Source of the DNA: Ceratotherium simum simum
Taxonomy: Eukaryota > Chordata > Mammalia > Perissodactyla > Rhinocerotidae
NCBI RefSeq assembly: GCF_000283155.1
Contig: NW_004454265.1
Coordinates: 2,208,119-2,272,118 of the forward strand
Length of the DNA stretch: 64,000 nucleotides
Reading direction: 5' to 3'
Made by a program: the position numbers and the translations under genes. The number at the start of each line of letters is the position of its first letter. The first letter of the stretch is position 1. Of this stretch, positions 23,249-32,680 are shown piece by piece. The notes below the pieces were generated by a model, which made no database searches, had not been told where the DNA came from, and saw only the letters and a program-made list of their open reading frames with translations.

Positions 23249-25039
23249 TTTTTTAAAATCAGTCACATAATCTAAGTTTCGTCTCCTCAACTGAATTATA
23301 GCACCATGAGCACAGAAACCATGTGTTTCATACTTGGTAATCTCAGTGCTCACTCAGTACCTGACTCAGAATAGTCACTCCTAATATTTGATGATAATAT
23401 TTTCCCACTAATGATGTCTCTACCCTGAACTAACGAGCCTTTTACCTGTTAGCATTTGTGGTAAACAGCAGACTTGTCAGGGCAGTCGTGTTTGTGATAT
23501 TGCCGGGAGCTGTAAAATGACTTATTTAACTGATCCATCACACCCTTCATATTAGCCTTATTACTAACAGATTTTTGACCCAATAAGTATCAAATACTAT
23601 TCTAGAAATCCTGATCACCCCTCCTTTTCTCTTCGTTTTTAAAATTACAGATCTTGCTTTCAAGCTTTCAATGTTTTTATTCAGGAGAATGTTTTCTTTA
23701 GCAAAAGCCAAAGGTAACTATTTAGCAGCTTCAAGTTCATCTTTCATGTGTATTTGCTCAGTGTTCACCTTTGAGACTGGGCAGAATTCCCACAGCATAC
23801 AAAACTACAAGGGGAAGAAAGGAATAGAAATCATACAAATAGGAAATGAGATGTTTTTCCCTAGAAATTAAAGCTCTCCATCTATTAGTATATCTGGATA
23901 TAGTAAAATTCTAGCGATAATTTAAAGAAGTCCATGTCATTTTAAAATTTTGGAATCAATTATTTTGGAAAGATAGAGATATATCATGAAATAATATAAA
24001 TTATTTTGGATTTCTTTCAAAAGAATAAAAAGCCCTAAAGTTGAGAAGATCAACCAATGATACTTTTTAAAAGTGTTTTATTCTTTCTCTAGATTTATTC
24101 ATTTAGCCTTTAATTACCCTGGTCATTTAATTAATCTAGAATTTAATGTATTTAAAGTCAAAAAGATATTTTACAGACCTTCCTTTTATGTATTGAAATG
24201 CCTATGGAGATATTTAGAGAAAAAATTTATACATTGGATTTAAAAGTCCTCCGAATGAGAACATTGTTTTTCTTCTAGTTTTTATGTTATAGTCTCTTAG
24301 ATGGAAATTAGGCAAATTATAAAAACCATAGCCTGCTTATCAGTAGCTGACATTTGGGCATAACTGCAGTGTACTGAAACCATATTCAATTTGTGCATTT
24401 TACATGAACTTGTCTATGAACTGTGTTACCTTGAAATGTGACTATCACAAAAACTGTGAATGCATATGTGTTGGGTTTTTGTTTTTGAAGAATATTGTCT
24501 TAATTCCACTTCCACTGAAAAATAAATTTTTTTTGCACTTTTCTAAACTTTCTTAGATTATATTTAAAGTCTGTGACTGATTTCAGAGCCGTATCATTAT
24601 GCCATTAAACATGGTTTAATTAAGTATCATGAAGTGACTATCCAGGGTGTTGTATCTGCATAATCCAGAGCATATCATCACAGGTATATTTACGTAGCAA
24701 CTCTGTGAATCTCTGGGGAAGTGGAATAGAGACCCTTGAAACTGCTAATTGAGTCTTATTCAACAGAATTGAAATTTTCAAGCAAAAATTTAGAAGGTAT
24801 GACAGCTCTAAACTCTTAGAAATGGCCTACAGAAACAGAAAACCACGTTGCTATTTGAGGAGGTGTTGGAGCTCTATTTTCCTGGTCTGGTTTATGGGCT
24901 GCTAGGAAGCAGTATCGTTTCTGTTGTCCTCTCACTCAGGCCCAGAGAAAGTTTTCACAATTTCCTTCATCATCATAGATTGCTCTTTGTTTAACATATA
25001 TCTAAGTCATGTTAGGTATCAGATAAAGCCATCTTTTTG
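23249..25039. other. 1.8 kb unique non-coding DNA
   Basis: No recognisable repeat, exon or RNA gene. Confidence 0.45.
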
Positions 25040-25043
25040 GTTC

Positions 25044-25701
25044 TGTAGGGGGAAGAGGGAGAATCTCCCTCTGCCCTTTTTCTTAAGGTTCTTATGGCTG
25101 GTCAAATAATCAACAAGACAGGTTAGCAGGAGAAAATAATACCAAGTTTAATAACATGTATACATGGGAGAAAGCAGGGACACTGCGTTTCTCAACACAA
25201 TAGCAGAAATTCTCGTCTTATCTTTTTCAGCCAATGACAAAGGAGGATTTTGGCGGTGGGGGGAGTCAGTTACAGGAGATTACCACTAAAGCACAGTAAA
25301 CAAGAGTAAGGTTTATTATGTAGCTCAAGGCCTCACCTTCCACATTGATAAGTCACTAGAGATGAGCTCATCCCCCTCTCTTCTCCAAACAGAGAGGGAG
25401 ATACCTTTACAAATGGAGATTTCCCTTATAAATGTAAATGATTGTCTGGCAACTCTTCGCAGGGTCATCCAGAGAATGTGGCCAGAGAGACAGAACTTCT
25501 GATAAGAGGGGCTTGTTGGTGCCTTTCCTATTGTAACATTTACCCTACGTTATCTTTACAGCCATCATGATAGATCTGTTCCAGGAAGGAGCCACCATGT
25601 CAAATTCTTTAGGCAGTTAGTGGGGGAGGTCAAATGTCCCTAGAGAAAACAACCAAGGTAAAGAGAGAGATTTCAGGGTGGCCAAATCTTGATCTCCCAC
25701 A
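25044..25701 (-). mobile_element. Solo LTR of an endogenous retrovirus (class I-like)
   Basis: A 658-bp block whose minus-strand sequence starts TGTGGGAG and ends CCCTACA, giving the TG...CA termini of an LTR within short imperfect inverted ends. It is flanked by the direct repeat GTTC (25040-25043 and 25702-25705); 4-bp duplications are usual for gammaretrovirus-like (ERV1) integrases. On the minus strand an AATAAA lies at 25312-25317 and an ATTAAA at 25147-25152, about 100 bases before the 3' end, suitable as poly-A signals. No gag, pol or env and no second LTR is present within the window, so recombination between LTRs has removed the interior. Family name not assigned. ERVL-type LTRs (5-bp duplication) are the alternative. 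Confidence 0.8.
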
Positions 25702-25705
25702 GTTC

Positions 25706-25861
25706 CCATCACTCCCTCATCCGCATCAAGCTAGAACTGATGATCCTGCTCTATGCATCCAGGTCACCCTGTACTGCTCTGTTCACATAGCTAAAAACTA
25801 AACGACACTCATAGGCACTCATTAGAAACTTGCTCATTGAATAAATAAACGTGAATGATTT
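25706..25861. other. Non-coding DNA between LTR and MIR-like relic
   Basis: Nothing recognised. Confidence 0.3.
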
Positions 25862-25970
25862 TCTAGTCCAGCCCTCTCATCTCACACATTGGGAAATTGA
25901 GTCGCAAATGGTTAAGTTATTTACACAAATCACACAAGAGAACAGAGAGTAAATCATGTGATTAGGAAAG
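25862..25970 (-). repeat. Possible MIR-related relic
   Basis: 'ttctagtccagccctctcat', 'ttgggaaattgagtcgcaaa' and 'caaatcacacaagagaacag' resemble an antisense MIR core of the 'fraction-fallen' type common in mammals. Weak. Confidence 0.4.
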
Positions 25971-26264
25971 GTCTCTGAGTTTGGAGTTCAGGTTGATCAA
26001 CAGCATTTCTCCATATCAGCTGTGTTGAAGTTGCCAGTCCCTGAAAGAGGTAGAGCAAGGCAGCCCACAGAGCTGCTGCCACAAACTACAGAAAGACAAG
26101 AATCAAGAAAACGTAATAATAAAAAACTAATTGAGATTATTTTGAATGTGAATGTGTATACAAACAAATGTTGAAAGTTTCTTGAAAGTGTGGACAGTGT
26201 CCTGTTTTTCTTTCTATACTCTTTCCATTTTATAATTGGATCAACTCCCTCACTTTTTATTATT
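25971..26264. other. Non-coding DNA, nothing recognised
   Basis: No repeat or exon recognised. Confidence 0.3.
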
Positions 26265-26293
26265 TAAATAATAATAATAGTAATAATAATATA
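26265..26293. repeat. Imperfect AAT microsatellite
   Basis: About nine AAT/AGT units ('aataataataatag' then 'taataataat'). Confidence 0.85.
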
Positions 26294-26295
26294 TG

Positions 26296-26382
26296 CTCCG
26301 ATAGAATGTGAGACCATGCTTGTGTGTTGACTTTGGCATGCCCAGCACCCAGCACAGGGCAATTAGTGTAGTAATTAAAAAT
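26296..26382 (+). repeat. Possible L2 3' end relic
   Basis: 'agaatgtgagaccatgcttg' followed by 'gcccagcacccagcacaggg' and 'caattagtgtag' follows the L2 3' end order. Weak. Confidence 0.4.
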
Positions 26383-27489
26383 GATGACTCCCCAAGGAAT
26401 TCTAAAAACTCAGAAAGTAAAAGAGTTCATTTTGAAAATGTAACATTGAATCTTATCATATAGAAAGTCAGCTTTAAATCCTATAATGTTATGTTTCCTT
26501 TTTATTGTCTGAATATGCTTATCTTTGTTTTTTCAGTTTTATTGAAGTAAAATCTTTTTCAATAATGAATTAACAAATTACTGTGATAAAATTCAAATTT
26601 ATGAAGAGAAAGTTACCACTCAGTAGAAGAAAAAACAAATAGATCAATATAGTTGCTGAAGATCTTATCCAAAAAATAACTTAAAATGAAAAATTGAAAA
26701 CTATAAAATCAAAATGTATTTGCATTTCTGCATATTTTCGTATGATTTGTAAGTCTAATAATCTTTGTTTTACCTGTGTAACATAAGTCTCCATCCAGCA
26801 AATATTCTTTAATTTTTGTTATGTAACATTTATAATCAAATGCATGATGTTATAAAGAAATTGAGTTTTTCAACTTCTAGTTTTCCATTTAATTATTCTT
26901 CTCTTATCAAACACAAGAAGCATTTTTTTCTCCTGAAACAGCTCTTAGATTTTTGAACAAATAGAAGTTTATCTTAGATCAAAACAAAGCCTCTGTTTTA
27001 GTATAGTCCTGCCTAAAGGCAAGAGAGTGGACCAGAAGACTTCAAGTCCCCCTCCATGTCCCTATATTTTGTTTGCACATCTCACTGCTTTTTAGTAAGC
27101 TAAAAATAGATGGAACCTACAGTGCCCGTAAAAGAAGATGGAAATTACATACTTTTTTCATCAACTATCATGCTTTGTAAAGTCATTTTCACCTTTATTA
27201 TTGAAAAGTTAGGCCCTACAAATATAGTAAACAAACATAATACTTTAAATAAAATTTTTGCTTCTCAACCCCCTGGGGAAAAGTTCTTATTTCTCCACTT
27301 TACATTATAGTGCCCCTACATTATTTTTATTGTAATCGTATTGCCAAATCAGGTATGAGATTAGATGTTGGATGTTACATGTAATCTGCACAGAAATCAA
27401 ATTATTTAACCTCTAAGCCCACCATACCCCCTCCTGCTGGTTTGCTGTTAAATATTCAGTATTTTTTTGTCATTAATACAAATGGAGGA
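26383..27489. other. AT-rich non-coding DNA
   Basis: No recognised repeat or exon. Confidence 0.4.
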
Positions 27490-27800
27490 CAAATTAGAAT
27501 CTACAGACAGCTGACCTGCGCTTCACATTAGAGACTGGGGGGCTTGTGCTGTTTTAAATGTTTCAATTATCATAGTCCCAGTAGCCAGTTGAAGGACACA
27601 CAAAATCATTTTTTTAACAAAAGAAAAAGGAAAAGCTTCATCTTCCTTCCTCTTCTTAATGTGAATGTTTGAGTGTGATTACATTTGCACTTCCATTGGA
27701 ATTATGCTAATTTGCTGCATTAAATTAGGTCTATTAGTAGTAATAACTTTTTAAAGCTCTGAACATTTACGGTAATATTTTCACTTGGTGTGTGTTTTCC
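27490..27800. promoter_or_regulatory. Candidate conserved regulatory block
   Basis: Repeat-free, with clustered AT-core motifs: ATGCTAAT (27704-27711, one base from the POU octamer), 'gattaca', 'taaattag' and 'agtagtaataac'. This composition is typical of developmental enhancers, but conservation cannot be tested here. It is listed as a lead, not an established element. Confidence 0.25.
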
Positions 27801-28439
27801 TTGTAGGAAAAATGATGTATATTCCTCATTTTGTTTCATAGACAATAGGTCTGTGTTTACTTGTGAAGCCTGATTTAGACAACAGTTCTGTTAGTTCACA
27901 TTCAATATAGTGAAAATGTGTGAGAATAATGGACTAATTTAGATGTGATAGCGTGTTTTTGCATCAGTAAAGCATAGAGAACGCAAGTAAAATGAGTTAG
28001 AAAGATCATTCTGGGAATTAAAAATATTTAATGTTTCATAGTTTGAGATTTATTTTTAAATATTGCACCTTAATTGAAAACTTTTTCAATTTAGAATTGA
28101 AAGGTTTGAATGTTATATTAGCTGATGAGATAAAAATTTTTATGGGTGTTTACCCAGCAAAGAAATAAACTTTTAATCTTTAAAAAGACAGAAATTTAAG
28201 TAGTTTCTATTTTAGAAGTAACTTTACATTAATATTCATTCTCAAGAATATGTTATTCTGATGCCTACAGTCTTGAATTTGCATTTTTTGTTTCTTATAT
28301 ATGTTTGTGTAACATTCATTTGATTAGTTATGCCTGACTAGTAAGCAGTGAAACATTTTTATATACTCTTGGGAAATAAATTTGGCAGAAAATCAGCATG
28401 AGTAGATTTAATTATCACTCTGAGACCTTTTCCTTTTCT
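27801..28439. other. AT-rich non-coding DNA
   Basis: Nothing recognised. Confidence 0.35.
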
Positions 28440-28730
28440 AGCTTAGTGATCCTGAAACTCCATGTGTCTCACTGAAATCTGCGTGGACGCTAAGCTTCGC
28501 TTCCCAATTTGTTCCTCCACGCAATGATAAGCCAAGCAATTACTGGTTTATTGATTTTTCATCATGGCAAATTTAAAGTTGATTTTTTCCTGAAAAGGCA
28601 GGGGTGATTAAGTGTTTCCCCTCGGTTTAGCACAAGAGAGCTATGTGGCAGAATCTAATATCCTGAGGTCAACCTCTGCAGGCAGATAATACGGTGTCTT
28701 GGCCACGTGTTAAAGAGAGAAATCAGGGCT
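28440..28730. promoter_or_regulatory. Candidate conserved regulatory block
   Basis: Repeat-free stretch, less AT-rich than its flanks, with 'gccaagcaattactggttta', 'ttgatttttcatcatgg', 'gggtgattaagtg' and an E-box-like CACGTG core at about 28703-28708. Composition suggests a regulatory element; no coding frame. Inference only. Confidence 0.25.
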
Positions 28731-29448
28731 ACAAATGTGATAGGATATATGTGGAGACAGTTTAATTTGCTCCATTTATATGAACAAGTCATGTGGCACA
28801 TGTTTGGAAAACATCATTTTGAATGGGCTTAGAAGTCAGGGCCACGTGAGCAGAAAGAATGAGTGAGTACAAACAAGAAAGATGTTATTGGTTATTAAGG
28901 GAATTTCGCTATCATTTTTAAATAAAGATAAGTAAATCATTGGTATATAAGATGTTCAAAAGACAGAGTTAAATCCACGTATACCGTTATGAAGATTTGC
29001 TGGTCTGTAAAATGTAAAAATAACCTGTCATGTAAGAAAATTATGATTAAGCTGTACATACTAGTTTTAAAAATATATATTCTAATCTTTTCAGGAAGTT
29101 CTCTAGCAGCAGTATATTTTTGTGCTTTTCAAAAATAGAAATTTTGTAATCAAATATGCAATGCTTGATTCTAAAATAATTTATAAAATGCTTTGATCAA
29201 TATTTGGAAATAATATTATTTCATAGAAGTTACTAATTACTAGTTGTACATAGGAGTATAAATAAATAAGTAGATAGACATTATTGTGGGAAGCTTTAAA
29301 TCCTAGGATGTTAAGAAAAATCATCAATAACTTGATTGAATATTTACCATAATTCTTATATAAAATGGAATTGTCCTAGTTTTAGCTTTTCCACTTATAG
29401 CAAGCAAATATATTTGCTAGAATATAAAATAGAAGATGCAATTCTCTA
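28731..29448. other. AT-rich non-coding DNA
   Basis: Nothing recognised. Confidence 0.35.
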
Positions 29449-29464
29449 TGTGCTCGTTTTTCTT

Positions 29465-29737
29465 TCTTCTTTTTTTTTTTTTTGAAGAAGATGAGCCCTG
29501 AGCTAACATCCATTGCCAAAGAAGATTAGCCCTGAGCTAATCCTCCTCTCTTGGCTGAGGAAGATTGGCCCTGAGCTAACATCCGGGCCCATCTTCCTCT
29601 ACTTTATATGGGACGCTGCCAGAGCATGGCTTGACAAGCGGTGCATCAGTGTGCGCCCGGGATCCGAACCTGCGAACCCTCAGGACGCCGAAGCGGAGCG
29701 TGCGCACTTAACTGCTACACCGCCGGGCCGGCCCCTG
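29465..29737 (-). mobile_element. ERE SINE with three tail repeats
   Basis: After a T-run the tail unit 'gccctgagctaa' occurs three times (about 29492, 29530 and 29569), one more than in other copies, then 'catcttcctctactttatat' and the head 'cttaactgctacaccgccgg' ending 'gccggcccc'. Target duplication of 16 bp with one mismatch: 'tgtgctcgtttttctt' (29449-29464) and 'tgtggtcgtttttctt' (29738-29753). Confidence 0.96.
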
Positions 29738-29753
29738 TGTGGTCGTTTTTCTT

Positions 29754-31160
29754 AATCTATTATTTGAAAGCTAAATATTTTACCAAAATGTTGAGCAAAT
29801 TTAACCTGGTCCTAAATCTACAGAGCCCATTTTTCAACTGCTTTTATTATTTTTCAGTATGATTCCTCATTAGCAATCCATGTTATTGTACCTTTATCAA
29901 TATGATTCAGAAAGATTCTAATTGTTTTCCCCTGGTAACCTAAGAATGAAGATTGTAGGCTGCTTCATGTATCTCGTTTACTAAAAAGTCCACTTGGTTG
30001 TGTCATCAGTCATTACCTGAAGTTAATTGTAGATTGTACTTTTGGCGAATAACTGAAATAATTCCGCCTTTTTAATATTCAAATGGTTTTATTTCTAAAA
30101 AAAAGATAAACATTTAAATCCCTTTGAAACAATGGTGCTAAAAGCAAATATTTCATTACATACAGTAAGTCAAGCTTAGTTCTGATTCTAATATATCTTT
30201 TTAAATCTTCCACAAAGGATATAAAATAAATATATTAAAATCATTAATAGCCTCTGTTCTCTCACATAGCACCAAAGCAAAGTATAGTACCAGAGTTCTG
30301 CCTCTGATCTTTTCCTGTGAATTAAAACCCATGAGGCTAGAATTAGATTGTGCTTTCCATTCAGGAACCCCTTTTCCACTTACTTCATCAATGTACGAGC
30401 TCTGAAATTTTGTGGTTTTTATTTTTTCTCACATCTGACAGCAACTATCTGGCTACTTTTTGAAATTGGTGCGACTACTACCTCAAAGTTACGTTTAGCA
30501 AGATTTGTGAATTATTTTTAGTTATGTAGTAGATTTACTTGAGCTTATCATTTTCCAATACAGATTGACTCTTCTAAATTAGATGGACATGATTTTCACC
30601 AACCTGAAGTTTTATTTAAAGACATTTTCCCCCTAAAACAATAAAAATTACAGAAAAAATATTTCTAACTTTAATTAGAAAGAGTTTTTTGTCTGAGTTG
30701 AAGTCCACATGTATATAAAATACCCATACAGTACTTAAAAGAACTTAGGACATCATCTTAAAGGCTTATTTATAAGCATCAAAGAAAAAATTAATTTTTG
30801 TTTCATCAAAATTGACTGTTACTTACTTGACTGTTAGCAGCCATACTGATTATCATTTCTCCAGATATTAAGTAGTAGTGTACCACATCCTCATCCCTTC
30901 CCCAGAACCATAACAGATATTTTCAGACTAAGAAAATATAAATATATTACTTTCTTTAAATGTCTTTCTCTCTGCCAGCCTTCAAGTAAATGTTACTTGA
31001 TCTAATGACTAATTGGTAAATCACATTCTGATGTCCCTTACCTGACTTCTAGTGTTGACTGAGCTGCAGTGACCTGTTACAGTTAATGGTTGTTTGAAGA
31101 GAGAAGTCAATGTGGAAACTGAATCGCTGCCTTCTGTTTCATTCATGTCCTTTCGTTAGC
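29754..31160. other. 1.4 kb AT-rich non-coding DNA
   Basis: No repeat, exon or RNA gene recognised. Confidence 0.4.
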
Positions 31161-31164
31161 AAAA

Positions 31165-31400
31165 GCCCAAATCTATTCTAAGCACCATGTTAAATGTGAG
31201 GGCTCTGAAGATAAATTAGGCAAGGTTCTTGCTCTAAAAAAGTTTGCAGCCTATTATAGGGGATATGTCATGTGCATAAATAAGTATAAAACAAAGGAGA
31301 AATAAGCTCCTATAAAGAAATACACGTAGACTGCTGTGAAAAGTGGGGAGATTACTTGCAGCTGAGAGAATTGGGGAATGCCTTGAGGAAATTGCTTACA
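31165..31400 (-). repeat. L2 LINE 3' end relic, antisense
   Basis: 'ttctaagcaccatgttaaat', 'ctgaagataaattaggcaag', 'gttcttgctctaaaaaagtt' and 'ataaataagtataaaacaaa' follow the reverse-complement L2 order. Confidence 0.65.
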
Positions 31401-31464
31401 TTTTTCAAATCTGTCAGTGTGAACAAGCCTGGAGTAAACATATGGGGGGGCGAGGTGAGAGAAC

Positions 31465-31695
31465 ATTTTTTGAGTTTATACCAAGTGCTTTTACCAGTGC
31501 TAGTACCTACACATAGGTTACCTAATTTCAGCCCCACGACAACCCTGTGAATTATGTATTCTCGTTTTATAAATAAGGAAACTCAACGATTTAAGTGACT
31601 TATTCAAGGTCATACAACTAGTAAGTAGTTGAGCTGGAACTTGAAAATTCATGTCCTGACTTTATATTCAGAGCTCTTTTTACTGTGTTACAGCC
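31465..31695 (-). repeat. MIR SINE, antisense
   Basis: 'cccacgacaaccctgtgaat', 'ttataaataaggaaactcaa', 'caaggtcatacaactagtaa' and 'gtagttgagctgg' in reverse-complement MIR order, nearly full length. Confidence 0.88.
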
Positions 31696-31742
31696 AACTA
31701 GCCCACACAGCAGTTGGACCTTGATCTTGACTTCCATGGCAA

Positions 31743-31766
31743 CATGCTTTAAACCATGCTTTAAAC
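31743..31766 (+). repeat. 12-bp exact tandem duplication
   Basis: 'catgctttaaac' occurs twice head to tail at 31743-31754 and 31755-31766, directly at the edge of the MER5-like element. Confidence 0.95.
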
Positions 31767-31957
31767 AGTGCTTCCCAAACCTGGCATACATCAGAATCAA
31801 CTGAGGGTGGTTTTTAAAATATTTAAATTCCAAACACCTTATATTTTTCAGAATTTTGAGGGAGTCAACCCAAGAACCTATATATGTTCTTAAAGTTTCT
31901 CAGGTGATTCTGATTTTTAGCCAGCACTGCTGCACAGACAAGCATTGGAAACAACAG
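31766..31957. repeat. MER5-like hAT-Charlie relic
   Basis: Left end 'cagtgcttcccaaacctggc', then 'atacatcagaatcaactgag', 'ctcaggtgattctgattttt', and a decayed right end 'ttggaaacaacag'. The order and inverted ends match MER5-type non-autonomous hAT elements. No convincing 8-bp duplication remains. Confidence 0.7.
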
Positions 31958-32042
31958 CTCTATGCAATAGTTGAACTAACCAGTTACAGTCATGATTTAC
32001 CACATACTATAAGAATGAATATATGGTCATGTATTCCATTAA
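31958..32042. other. Short unique interval
   Basis: Nothing recognised. Confidence 0.3.
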
Positions 32043-32058
32043 TCATATTTCTTTTTTT

Positions 32059-32664
32059 TATTGAGGTCATATTAGTTTATAACATCATGAAATTTCAGTT
32101 GTACATTATCATTTGTCAGTCACCATATAAATGTGTCCCTTTACCCCTTGTGCCCACCCTCCAGCCCCCTTCTCCTCTGGGAACTACTAATCTGATCTCT
32201 TTGTCCATGTGTTAGTTTATCTTCCACATATGAGTGAAATCGTATGGTGTTTGTCTTTCTCTGTCTGGCTTATTTCGCTTAACATAATACACTCAAGGTC
32301 TGTCCATGTTGTTGCAAATGGGACGATTTTATCTTTTTTTATGGCTGGGTAGTATTCCATTGTGTGTATATACCACATCTTCTTTATCCATTCATCAGTT
32401 GATGGGCACTTGGGTTGCTTCCACGTCTTGGCTATTGTGAGTAATGCTGCAGTGAACATAGGGGTGCATAAGTCTCTTTGAATTGTTGATTTCAAGTTCT
32501 TTGGGTAAATACCCAGTAGTGGGATAGCTGGGTCATATGGTATTTCTATTTTTAATTTTTTGAGAGACCTCCATACTGTTTTCCGTAGCGGCTGCACCAT
32601 TTTGCATTCCCACCAGCAGTGTATGAGAGTTCCCTTTTCTCCACATCCTCTCCAACATTATGTT
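32059..32664 (-). mobile_element. Young 5'-truncated L1 insertion
   Basis: A 606-bp antisense L1 3' end: T-run, 3' UTR ('ttgaggtcatattagtttat'), then ORF2 C-terminus reading away from the left. Flanked by a 16-bp exact duplication 'tcatatttcttttttt' (32043-32058 and 32665-32680), partly coinciding with the T-run. The ORF2 tail is intact, so the copy is younger than most L1s here. Confidence 0.94.
32217..32600 (-). pseudogene. L1 ORF2 C-terminal fragment, frame intact to its stop
   Basis: A 127-codon frame: '[20 protein letters not shown]', 'DLCTPMFTAALLTIAKTWKQ', '[20 protein letters not shown]' and 'YYPAIKKDKIVPFATTWTDL', ending in the native stop after 'SLICGR'. It covers only the region after the reverse transcriptase (cysteine-rich end), so it has no enzymatic activity. 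No in-frame disruption is visible, unlike the other L1 pieces in this window. Confidence 0.88.
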
Positions 32665-32680
32665 TCATATTTCTTTTTTT

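Noticed and set aside
22910..23353. 147-codon minus-strand open frame
   Set aside because: It is a read-through of an ERE SINE; similar SINE-derived frames occur at 45409-45879, 17404-17598 and 48183-48416.
31856..32215. 119-codon plus-strand open frame
   Set aside because: It is the antisense of an L1 3' UTR plus a hAT relic.
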